Below, piece by piece: positions 1-4,983 of a stretch of 6,376 nucleotides of DNA. The stretch is from CAVPLU01 sp964601325 (lineage in GTDB: Archaea > Thermoproteota > Bathyarchaeia > 40CM-2-53-6). The notes beneath the pieces are model-generated. The model had not been told where the DNA came from. It made no database searches and was given only the letters and a program-made list of their open reading frames with translations. Position numbers and translations under genes: made by a program. The stretch covers positions 1-6,376 of the forward strand of contig CAZRNA010000085.1 in assembly GCA_964601325.1 (NCBI GenBank), written 5' to 3'. Position 1 is the stretch's first letter. The number at the start of each line of letters is the position of its first letter.

Positions 1-813
1 GGGCGTGCGGCCGAGCAGTTGAGATAGCGTGTGCGGGTTGCCCCAGAAGCCGTTCCGATCGTAGTAGCGGAACATCTTGAGGAGCGTCTCGATCTGATAC
101 TCCCCCATGCCTGAGGCTCGAGCTTGGAGAGTCCATGCCTCGATCGTTATCTGCTCAGCGCGCACGGGGCGTTTCAGATGTTTGCTTAGGATCTCGGCAA
201 CCTGCGTCTGTGTTAGCACTTCTGGGCCCGCCAGCTCATATGTGGCGCCCAGATGACCCGGCTCGGTTAAGACAACAGCTGCGGCTTGGGCAACATCGTC
301 AAGGTCAACCATGCTCATACGAGCCTCCACTGTATACGGCACAGTGTACACTCCACGCTCAATAATCCCCTTCCACCCGCCCAGCACGTTCTGCATGTAC
401 GAAGACGGTTGCAGGATCGTGTACGCTAGGCCAGACTCGAACAGCGCTTCCTCGACGCGCAACTTGTTCCAGTGATGCGTCATCGCCTCCGTCTGCGGAT
501 GCATGACGGAGTGAAAGACGAAACGCTCAACTCCTGCCTCACGGGCAGCGGCGATCGCTGTTCTGCCGATCTCGATCTCTTCGGGGCTTACGTTTGGACA
601 GATGTGATAGATTGCATGGGCGCCTTGCGCGGCTCGTCTGAATGTCGTCGCGTCCCGCATGTCACCGACGATCGCTTCTTCGGCTCCTAGAGACTTGACA
701 ATCTGTGTCTGTTCATCACGGCGAACCAGAGCGCGCACGGGCTGCCTTCGAGCGACGAGGCCCTTGATGACCGCTTGTCCAGTCTTCCCTGCCGCACCAG
801 TAACCAGTATCAC
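1..813 (-). CDS. NmrA-family NAD(P)-binding protein, C-terminus cut by window edge
   Basis: This is an atypical short-chain dehydrogenase of the NmrA/YtfG type, probably a soluble NAD(P)H-dependent reductase or redox-sensing protein; the substrate cannot be told. Translation from the GTG at 813 gives 271 residues with no stop before the window edge. The N-terminus is a Rossmann strand and glycine loop, VTGAAGKTG (residues 4-12, GxxGxxG), followed by RALVRR (27-32), a basic patch of the kind that binds the NADP phosphate. D51 in VGDMRD is the usual acidic turn. HHWNK (113-117) sits where classical members have YxxxK, so the catalytic tyrosine is absent, as is common in NmrA proteins. SGLAYTILQPSSYMQN (127-142) is a strong family signature. 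The family is usually about 285-300 residues, so perhaps 15-30 are missing. The start is firm: an in-frame TGA lies two codons upstream of the GTG, and GAGGT sits 8 bases before it. It is the third gene of a minus-strand cluster, 39 bases after the PhzF-like gene. Confidence 0.88.
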   Translation of the reverse strand, partial: MILVTGAAGKTGQAVIKGLVARRQPVRALVRRDEQTQIVKSLGAEEAIVGDMRDATTFRRAAQGAHAIYHICPNVSPEEIEIGRTAIAAAREAGVERFVFHSVMHPQTEAMTHHWNKLRVEEALFESGLAYTILQPSSYMQNVLGGWKGIIERGVYTVPYTVEARMSMVDLDDVAQAAAVVLTEPGHLGATYELAGPEVLTQTQVAEILSKHLKRPVRAEQITIEAWTLQARASGMGEYQIETLLKMFRYYDRNGFWGNPHTLSQLLGRTP

Positions 814-820
814 ATGTCAT

Positions 821-826
821 TACCTC
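821..826 (-). promoter_or_regulatory. Shine-Dalgarno motif for the NmrA-family gene
   Basis: On the minus strand GAGGTA lies 8 bases (counted from the last T of GAGGT) before the GTG at 813-811. GAGGTAAT differs at one base from GAGGTGAT, the complement of the archaeal 16S rRNA 3' end. It supports the GTG start over the out-of-frame ATG just upstream. Confidence 0.6.
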
Positions 827-852
827 AGATTACGAACGCTCACTCTTGGTCG

Positions 853-1650
853 TCATAAGTGGTCTACTAGCTCGCCGCGGAATATCGTTACAGCTTGTCC
901 GCTCAGATACACGCGGTCGCCTCGTACACGGACACGCATCGTGCCGCCGCGTCTGGAAGCCTGAAAGGCTGTGAGTTCATTCTTGCCGAGTCGCTTGCTC
1001 CAGAAAGGTCCTAGGCAGCAGTGAGCAGAACCCGTGACCGGGTCCTCATCAATGCCTGAACCCGGCGCGAAGAACCGTGATACAAAATCATAACCAGCCA
1101 TGGTTGCTTGGCTCGTGACCATGACTCCGCGAACCTGTACCGCTCTCAGCAGGCCGAAATCAGGCTTCATGTTCCGCACAGTCTCCTCCTTCTCCACTTG
1201 TACGAGATAGTCGAACTTGCTCTTTCCAACATATTTCGGCGCTACACCAAGCGCCTCCATGAGCCGAGGAGGAGACGTCGCTTGCTGCTCGGGTGTAGCT
1301 GGGAAGTTGAGTTCAATCCAATCGCCCTTGCGCTCGGCGGTTAACAATCCACTCAGCGTGTGGAATCTCGCCTGTTCGCCTGGAGCAAGCATTGCAGTTT
1401 CCCAGAGGATGTGTGCACTTGCGAGTGTTGCATGACCACACAATGCAACCTCAACAGCTGGTGTAAACCAGCGCAAGCCGTAACCGTCCTGTTGCTTGCG
1501 TAGGAAGGCGGTCTCTGACAGGTTCATTTCTCGTGCCAGATTCTGCATCCATGCGTCGTCTCGCGGCTCCGTCAGGATGCATACGGCTGCTGGGTTGCCT
1601 GCAAACGCTTTGTCTGTGAACGCGTCGGCTTGGAAAATCTTCAACCCCAT
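853..1650 (-). CDS. PhzF-family isomerase/epimerase-like protein
   Basis: This is a member of the PhzF/DapF-fold family, soluble proteins with two similar alpha/beta halves and the active site between them. PhzF itself isomerises a dihydro-hydroxyanthranilate intermediate of phenazine synthesis. Most relatives, including archaeal ones, have unknown substrates, and nothing here suggests phenazine synthesis. From the ATG at 1650 the protein has 265 residues. Family landmarks are DAF (residues 9-11), GNPAAV (18-23), NLSETAFL with acid-base E46, CGHATLA (71-77) with H73, DEDPVTGSAHC (201-211) with D203 and S208, and GGTMRVRV (235-242). These match, as remembered, E45, H74, D208 and S213 of the Pseudomonas enzyme, so the catalytic set looks intact. 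The protein is slightly shorter than the usual 280-300 residues. An upstream in-frame ATG at 1665 would add five residues; I prefer 1650 because homologues begin at MxLxIFQ. The gene follows the YbaK-like gene closely and is probably co-transcribed with it. Confidence 0.9.
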   Translation of the reverse strand: MGLKIFQADAFTDKAFAGNPAAVCILTEPRDDAWMQNLAREMNLSETAFLRKQQDGYGLRWFTPAVEVALCGHATLASAHILWETAMLAPGEQARFHTLSGLLTAERKGDWIELNFPATPEQQATSPPRLMEALGVAPKYVGKSKFDYLVQVEKEETVRNMKPDFGLLRAVQVRGVMVTSQATMAGYDFVSRFFAPGSGIDEDPVTGSAHCCLGPFWSKRLGKNELTAFQASRRGGTMRVRVRGDRVYLSGQAVTIFRGELVDHL

Positions 1651-1680
1651 TACAGATTCCCCCATCTCATTCCGTCTTGG

Positions 1681-2151
1681 TCATTCGGATACGTCAGCGA
1701 CTTTGGCATCGGTGAGTCTTGCGATATCGCGTGGATCGATCTCAACCAGAGCCTCCATCGTTCCCGAGCCACCATAGACCTTGCTGAAACTCATGACCTT
1801 CTGATCGATCACAGTTATGATCCTATTCTTGTGGGCGGCAGGCGGCATTACGCCAACTTCGAAACCAGTGAACTCCTTCGTAACCTCAGGGGTTCCTATC
1901 CTGACTTTCGACGCGCCCACAACGGAGGCGAGCTTCTTTCTGTCCGCTCTCTTGTCTCCACTCAGTATCGCGAGGATAGGTGTCTGTTTCTCATCTGTAA
2001 AGAGGATGCTCTTGATGATCCTTTCAAGCTGAACGTGTAGTTGAGTTGCGGCGTCCTGCGTCGTCAGTGTCGGGCCGCCGACAACATGGAGTCTGTAGTC
2101 TATGCCGTGCCCGTCAAGGTAATGCTTGATCACCTCAGCCATCGTCGTCAT
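1681..2151 (-). CDS. YbaK/ProX-type aminoacyl-tRNA deacylase-like protein
   Basis: This protein has the YbaK/ProRS-INS fold, whose characterised members hydrolyse mischarged tRNAs such as Ala-tRNA(Pro) or Cys-tRNA(Pro) in trans. From the ATG at 2151 it has 156 residues, the normal size for a free-standing domain. It shows a TTQDAATQL segment (30-38), then ERIIKSILF (43-51) with the invariant lysine K47 that positions the aminoacyl-tRNA, GDKRADRKKL (65-74), TPEV (87-90), TGFEVGVMPPAAHK (95-108) carrying the conserved GxxPP loop, VYGGSGTMEALVEI (125-138) and a C-terminal DPRDIARLTDAKVAD segment. The amino acid specificity cannot be read from sequence. An ATG at 2142 is an alternative start, preceded by a GGAAG 9 bases upstream; the frame also extends to a TTG at 2199, but those extra residues do not look like the family. 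It is the first gene of the minus-strand cluster, with the PhzF-like frame 15-30 bases downstream depending on its start. Confidence 0.9.
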   Translation of the reverse strand: MTTMAEVIKHYLDGHGIDYRLHVVGGPTLTTQDAATQLHVQLERIIKSILFTDEKQTPILAILSGDKRADRKKLASVVGASKVRIGTPEVTKEFTGFEVGVMPPAAHKNRIITVIDQKVMSFSKVYGGSGTMEALVEIDPRDIARLTDAKVADVSE

Positions 2152-2291
2152 CTTCCGAGTGAGGCGACACCTTGCGTATTTCAGTTTGGGGTCGCGCAAC
2201 TCGCATTGGCAAATCTGAACCGCGCCAACGCGCCTAGCATGTCCAGTAGGTTACATAGTCCGCTTCAGCTGCTTCGGCGCCGGTCACTTTC

Positions 2292-2305
2292 CGCGTGCCC
2301 ACGCG
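2292..2305. repeat. 14-bp interrupted palindrome in a divergent promoter region
   Basis: The sequence is CGCGTG, CC, CACGCG: two perfect 6-bp inverted half-sites around a 2-base centre. Its place between two divergent genes is where a dimeric regulator would bind. A function as an operator is inference, and the site could equally be chance in GC-rich DNA. Confidence 0.4.
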
Positions 2306-2327
2306 TACTATGCGCCCTTGGGATAGG

Positions 2328-2371
2328 GTCAAAACTGTCTAATCGAGCGGTTCCGGAGGCTCGTAGTTGAC
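2328..2371. repeat. Nested inverted repeat (imperfect stem-loop)
   Basis: An outer pair GTCAA (2328-2332) and TTGAC (2367-2371) encloses an inner perfect 5-bp pair CGAGC (2344-2348) and GCTCG (2359-2363) with a 10-base loop. The unpaired sides are unequal, 11 and 3 bases. There is no T-run after it, so it is not an obvious terminator. Role unknown. Confidence 0.3.
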
Positions 2372-2422
2372 GGTATTCAGGTATTGAATTCTCAAATGAA
2401 CAGGGCCTCCCGTATCGTATTC

Positions 2423-2428
2423 AGAGGA
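2423..2428 (+). promoter_or_regulatory. Shine-Dalgarno motif for the small CPxC protein
   Basis: AGAGGA lies 9 bases before the ATG at 2438. No comparable motif precedes the in-frame ATG at 2396 or the TTG at 2384, so it decides the start. Confidence 0.5.
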
Positions 2429-2437
2429 AAACATAGG

Positions 2438-2671
2438 ATGAGCAAGAGAAACGCGTTGACCGAGCAGAGCATCATCATCGATGATGTCCTCTCAATGTTA
2501 ACAGGCCACCCTAGAGGGTCACTCGTCAGTTTCACAGAGATGACGAAGAGCCTGCACGACTACATCAAGATGAATGGTCTACGACAGAGATTCTGTCCGC
2601 ACTGCAATGCACCGCTGACTGGCTCCGCATCAGCGTCACAGCCGGTAGTCACTGAAGTACCTGCGACCTAG
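2438..2671 (+). CDS. Small uncharacterised protein with a C-terminal CPxC motif
   Basis: I do not recognise a named family. From the ATG at 2438 the protein has 77 residues. Residues 6-50 look like a small helical domain (IIIDDVLSML, then FTEMTKSLHDYIKMNGL). The second stretch resembles part of a SWIB-type helical domain, but the match is too short to claim. Residues 52-60 are FCPHCNAPL, one half of a zinc ribbon with cysteines C53 and C56. There is no second cysteine pair, so a complete zinc site would need dimerisation or a partner, or H55 and other ligands. The last 15 residues are Ser/Ala/Thr/Val-rich and probably disordered. There is no signal peptide or membrane segment. The start is chosen from AGAGGA 9 bases upstream; starts at 2396 or 2384 lack such a motif. 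It stands between a divergent unit and a same-strand metallo-beta-lactamase gene 175 bases downstream. A DNA- or RNA-binding role is conceivable but unproven. Confidence 0.6.
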   Translation: MSKRNALTEQSIIIDDVLSMLTGHPRGSLVSFTEMTKSLHDYIKMNGLRQRFCPHCNAPLTGSASASQPVVTEVPAT

Positions 2672-2778
2672 GCTCAGACTCCAGCCCTGCACGGTCGGAA
2701 CCCGTCGTTCGAGGCCGCCAAATCTCAGTGTATTGTTCACTTCTTAGCGGAGGCTCAGCCGACCTTTTCGTCGAGTCT

Positions 2779-2806
2779 GAATCTAGAGAGAAAGATTCTT
2801 CGAAGA
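2779..2806 (+). repeat. Two adjoining inverted repeats in the hydrolase leader
   Basis: GAATCT (2779-2784) and AGATTC (2793-2798) form a 6-bp stem with an 8-base loop. They overlap a perfect 10-bp palindrome, TCTTCGAAGA, at 2797-2806. The two structures would compete for bases 2797-2798. Their function is unknown. Confidence 0.35.
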
Positions 2807-2809
2807 GAA

Positions 2810-2846
2810 CCCGCGCCCTTCTGAGGTTGAAGCTGGGCGGCGCGGG
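2810..2846 (+). promoter_or_regulatory. GC-rich hairpin abutting the hydrolase start codon
   Basis: CCCGCGCC (2810-2817) pairs perfectly with GGCGCGGG (2839-2846), giving an 8-bp GC-only stem with a 21-base loop. The right arm ends at the base before the ATG at 2847. The loop contains GAGGTTGA (2823-2830), the only Shine-Dalgarno-like motif nearby, about 19 bases from the ATG in linear sequence. The pairing is seen directly; control of translation is inference. Confidence 0.4.
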
Positions 2847-3647
2847 ATGCTCAAGGCAACACAATTCGGAGATGTCACGGAAATCAAAATGGGGCGATCT
2901 ATCGACGGCGAAACCGCCCTCTACTGGGTAGCCGCATACCTGATTGATGGCATTCTGATCGATACTGGTTGCGACTTCTCGAAGAACGAGCTCGCTGACT
3001 TTCTGAAAGGCAAGCAAGTCTCCTTGATAATTAACACTCATCATCATGAGGACCATGTGGGCGGAAACGCGCTCCTCGCGAGACAGTCCGGACTAGGCGT
3101 CATGGCCCACCCCAAAGCGATTCCTCTAATGAACAGAAAGTACGACCTCTACCCGTTCCAAGTTGAGCTCTGGGGATACCCTGAACCATCCACCGCTACG
3201 CGGATAGGAACTGCCGTCAAAGAGGGCGGCGTCAGTCTACGCGTCATCGAAACTCCTGGACATTGCAGGGACCACATCTCTCTCTTCGAGGAGGAGCGTC
3301 GAATCCTCTTCTCTGGCGACATATGGGTTGGAGAGCGGCCGAAGACAGCTAGAGTTGAGGAGGATGTGCATCAGCTGATCTCTGACCTCAGGAAGTTCGA
3401 AGAACTCAGGCCGAAGATCATGTTCGCTTCCTTAGGAAAGGTCGTGTCCGAACCGCAACAGGTCATTAGGAGAACTCGCGTGTATCTGGAGGAGACGCGA
3501 GACGAAATCCGCCGCCTTCATTCCGAAGGCAAATCGTCGGAACAGATTCTGACGGAACTGTTTGGAAGAGAGAGCGTGCTCGCGGAAGCAACGCAGCATC
3601 AGCTTTCAACGAAGATCTTCATCGAGTCTTTCTTGCGAGACACCTGA
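2847..3647 (+). CDS. Metallo-beta-lactamase-fold hydrolase with an altered metal site
   Basis: This is a soluble metallo-beta-lactamase-fold hydrolase of the glyoxalase II/LACTB2-like kind, 266 residues long; the substrate is unknown. Metal motifs in order are D39 in LIDTG, THHHEDHVGG (residues 64-73) giving HxHxDH with H65, H67, D69 and H70, H139 in TPGHCRDH, and D158 in FSGD. These provide most of a binuclear metal site. The fifth motif, usually PGHG, is replaced by ASLGKVVSEP (194-203), so leucine L196 seems to stand in place of the histidine. The C-terminal region (about 211-264) is helical and charged, like the helical or winged-helix tail of LACTB2-type enzymes. The ATG at 2847 is the first possible start in an open frame. 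A later ATG at 2889 would remove 14 residues of the first strand, so I keep 2847. It has no close operon partner: the small CPxC gene lies 175 bases upstream and rpoD has its own promoter downstream. Confidence 0.88.
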   Translation: MLKATQFGDVTEIKMGRSIDGETALYWVAAYLIDGILIDTGCDFSKNELADFLKGKQVSLIINTHHHEDHVGGNALLARQSGLGVMAHPKAIPLMNRKYDLYPFQVELWGYPEPSTATRIGTAVKEGGVSLRVIETPGHCRDHISLFEEERRILFSGDIWVGERPKTARVEEDVHQLISDLRKFEELRPKIMFASLGKVVSEPQQVIRRTRVYLEETRDEIRRLHSEGKSSEQILTELFGRESVLAEATQHQLSTKIFIESFLRDT

Positions 3648-3694
3648 ACTCTCTTGTGATTTGTCGTTTGATCGTGATTCGAAATGCGTAATTG

Positions 3695-3703
3695 TTTATA
3701 AGC
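3695..3703 (+). promoter_or_regulatory. Archaeal TATA box for the rpoD operon
   Basis: TTTATAAGC matches the archaeal box A consensus and is the best such element I see in the window. With the usual 24-27 base spacing, transcription would start near 3722-3728, leaving a leader of about 45-50 bases before the rpoD start. The AT-rich GAAAT some bases upstream could contribute to TFB recognition, but it is not placed tightly enough to call. Its position after the hydrolase gene indicates that the operon begins at rpoD. Confidence 0.65.
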
Positions 3704-3773
3704 GCCCAGAAAGCCTAGACTGCAAACCCACCAGAAGTAACCAAGAATAATCGAACAGAAGGTCATGCGCGTC

Positions 3774-4604
3774 ATGGAGGTTGAGATCCTCGAAGAAAAG
3801 GCGGAATTCATCAGGTTCATCCTGCGCGACACTACTCCCGCATTCGCCAACGCCCTCCGACGGGGAATGCTCGCCGATGTCCCCGTGATGGCGATCGAGG
3901 ACGTTATCTTCCTTGAGAACACCTCCGTCATGTACGATGAGATTCTCGCGCATCGCCTCGGTCTCGTCCCGTTGAAGACCGATTTGGATGCCTATGTTCC
4001 GCGTGAGGAATGCGACTGCAAGAGCGACCTAGGATGCGCTAAATGCACCGCATCCTTCGTGCTGGAAGCTGAAGCAACCGACCAAACCATGACAGTCTAC
4101 TCAGGCGATCTGAAGGCGGCCACCGAGACCATTCCCACATCGGATAAGATACCGATCGTGAAACTGGCGCCTGGGCAGAAGGTGAAGCTGGAGGCTTACG
4201 CTCGCTTGGGCAGAGGATCCGAGCATGCGAAGTGGCAGGCAGCCGCAATCGCTGCGTACAGGTACATGCCCACGGTCACGTTGCATGCTGAGAACCTCTC
4301 AAACCCAGAAGATGTGATCAAGATCTGTCCCACGAGGGTGTTCGCTTCCGACTCGACTCGAAAGATCTTCATCAAGAACGAGCTTGACTGCATTTTGTGT
4401 AATGCTTGCGTTGAGCAAGCCGTCCCCTCGGACCAGAAGAAGGGTCCGCCAGTAGAGATCAAGGGTGACGATACGGCTTTCCTATTCAATATCGAATCAA
4501 CCGGAGCTCTCCCACCGAAGAGAATCGTCAGAGAGGCCGGAAGCATACTAATCAAGAAAGCTGAAGCAATGACGGTTCTAGTTGAAGCGGAGCAGAAGAA
4601 GTAG
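3774..4604 (+). CDS. rpoD: DNA-directed RNA polymerase subunit D (Rpo3)
   Basis: This is the archaeal counterpart of eukaryotic Rpb3/AC40 and part of bacterial alpha. It pairs with subunit L and, with N and P, forms the assembly platform of RNA polymerase. It has 276 residues from the ATG at 3774, within the family range. The alpha-type dimerisation domain has the signature NALRRGMLADVPVMAIEDV (residues 26-44). A loop with C80, C82, C88 and C91 (CxCx5CxxC) is the likely zinc site. Domain 3 is ferredoxin-like: C185 in KICP and C206, C209, C212 in CILCNAC complete ligands for one [4Fe-4S] cluster. The position that would serve a second cluster is alanine (A216 in VEQAVP), so only one cluster is expected. 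An ATG at 3765 would add MRV, but the only Shine-Dalgarno-like bases (GAAGGT) lie 2 bases before it and 11 before 3774, so I prefer 3774. It is the first gene of the operon, 11 bases from rpl18e. Confidence 0.96.
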   Translation: MEVEILEEKAEFIRFILRDTTPAFANALRRGMLADVPVMAIEDVIFLENTSVMYDEILAHRLGLVPLKTDLDAYVPREECDCKSDLGCAKCTASFVLEAEATDQTMTVYSGDLKAATETIPTSDKIPIVKLAPGQKVKLEAYARLGRGSEHAKWQAAAIAAYRYMPTVTLHAENLSNPEDVIKICPTRVFASDSTRKIFIKNELDCILCNACVEQAVPSDQKKGPPVEIKGDDTAFLFNIESTGALPPKRIVREAGSILIKKAEAMTVLVEAEQKK

Positions 4605-4608
4605 GTGA
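4603..4608 (+). promoter_or_regulatory. Shine-Dalgarno motif of rpl18e overlapping the rpoD stop codon
   Basis: AGGTGA shares its first two bases with the TAG stop of rpoD (4602-4604) and lies 7 bases before the ATG at 4616. It is only 1 base from the ATG at 4610, so it favours 4616 as the start. The arrangement suggests translational coupling. Confidence 0.6.
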
Positions 4609-4615
4609 GATGATC

Positions 4616-4975
4616 ATGCGTAGGGTGATTACGAATCCTGAACTGAACGAGACAATTGCTGGTCTGAAGAAGATAGGTAGAAAGAACAAGGCACAGATCT
4701 GGTTGCGTGTTGCAGAATTTCTTGGCAAGCCTAAGCGGGCAAGGGTCGCAATCAACGTTAGCAGAATCGCAAGGAACACAAAGAAAGGAGACATCGTTGC
4801 GGTTCCAGGCAAAGTCCTTGCAACCGGTGCCATCAGCCATGCGATCCATATCGGAGCCTTCAACTTCTCCCAGACGGCAAGGGCTAAGATCCAGAAGGCG
4901 GGCGGCTCATGCATGAGCCTAAGCAAGCTTGCTGACGATCACCCGAAGGGAAGCAAGATCAAGATTCTAAGGTGA
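4616..4975 (+). CDS. rpl18e: Large-subunit ribosomal protein L18e (eL18)
   Basis: This is an archaeal and eukaryotic large-subunit protein with no bacterial gene in this position, which helps fix the domain of life. It has 119 residues from the ATG at 4616, a normal size. Family marks are TNPEL near the N-terminus (residues 6-10), the helix KNKAQIWLRVAEFL (23-36), VAINVSRIARNTKKGD (44-59), VPGKVLATG (63-71) of the shared L15/L18e domain, and the KGSKIKIL tail (111-118). It is basic throughout, as expected for rRNA binding. An ATG at 4610 would add two residues but leaves too little room for ribosome binding. The stop at 4973-4975 lies inside the Shine-Dalgarno motif of the next gene. Confidence 0.96.
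   Translation: MRRVITNPELNETIAGLKKIGRKNKAQIWLRVAEFLGKPKRARVAINVSRIARNTKKGDIVAVPGKVLATGAISHAIHIGAFNFSQTARAKIQKAGGSCMSLSKLADDHPKGSKIKILR
4970..4975 (+). promoter_or_regulatory. Shine-Dalgarno motif of rpl13 containing the rpl18e stop codon
   Basis: AGGTGA includes the TGA stop of rpl18e and is 8 bases before the ATG at 4984. It decides against the in-frame GTG at 4972, which is part of the motif itself. Confidence 0.6.
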
Positions 4976-4983
4976 GAGAACCA

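Larger units (their letters stand above)
2152..2437. other. Divergent intergenic region between the YbaK-like gene and the small CPxC gene
   Basis: No convincing gene lies in these 286 bases. The frames that cross it are low-complexity shadow translations without family signals. It must carry the promoters of both flanking transcription units, but no strong TATA box is obvious on either strand. A weak AT-rich element on the minus strand (GAAATACG, around 2175-2182) sits about 26 bases before the ATG at 2151, which would fit a leaderless transcript. It also holds a 14-bp near-palindrome at 2292-2305 and a nested inverted repeat at 2328-2371, listed separately. I tested it for tRNA arms and found none that pair. 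Confidence 0.5.
2672..2846 (+). other. Spacer and probable leader of the metallo-beta-lactamase gene, rich in inverted repeats
   Basis: No gene is visible here. The frame of the downstream hydrolase is open back to 2787, after a TAG at 2784-2786, but contains no ATG, GTG or TTG before 2847. The second half holds a consecutive series of inverted repeats (2779-2798, 2797-2806, 2810-2846). GTTCGAG around 2708-2714 looks like a tRNA T-loop, but its flanks do not pair. No clear TATA box was found, so the transcript may start here or read through from the small CPxC gene. Confidence 0.45.

Noticed and set aside
135..964. Plus-strand open frames at 135-365, 472-690 and 659-964
   Set aside because: They lie opposite the NmrA- and PhzF-family genes, whose translations carry clear family motifs; the plus-strand products are Arg/Ser/Cys-rich shadow translations.
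2340..2366. Possible tRNA or terminator around CGAGC-GGTTCCGGAG-GCTCG
   Set aside because: The loop has 10 bases rather than 7 with TTCNA, there is no cloverleaf, and no T-run follows, so it is listed only as an inverted repeat.
2041..2370. Plus-strand frame of 109 codons across the divergent region
   Set aside because: It overlaps the YbaK-like N-terminus on the opposite strand, is Arg/Ser/Leu-rich and has no family features or plausible ribosome site.
2700..2725. tRNA T-loop-like GTTCGAG in the spacer before the hydrolase
   Set aside because: The flanking bases do not form the 5-bp T stem, and no acceptor, D or anticodon arms can be built around it.
2649..3056. Minus-strand frame of 135 codons opposite the hydrolase N-terminus
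   Set aside because: It overlaps the HxHxDH region of the hydrolase and has no recognisable motif or ribosome-binding site.
3648..3672. T-rich stretch after the hydrolase stop as an archaeal terminator
   Set aside because: The T runs are short and interrupted (CTCTCTTGTGATTTGTC), so a terminator cannot be claimed.
4196..4926. Long minus-strand frames opposite rpoD and rpl18e (217 and 124 codons)
   Set aside because: They mirror highly conserved genes on the plus strand and show no family signal; the length is a by-product of codon bias.
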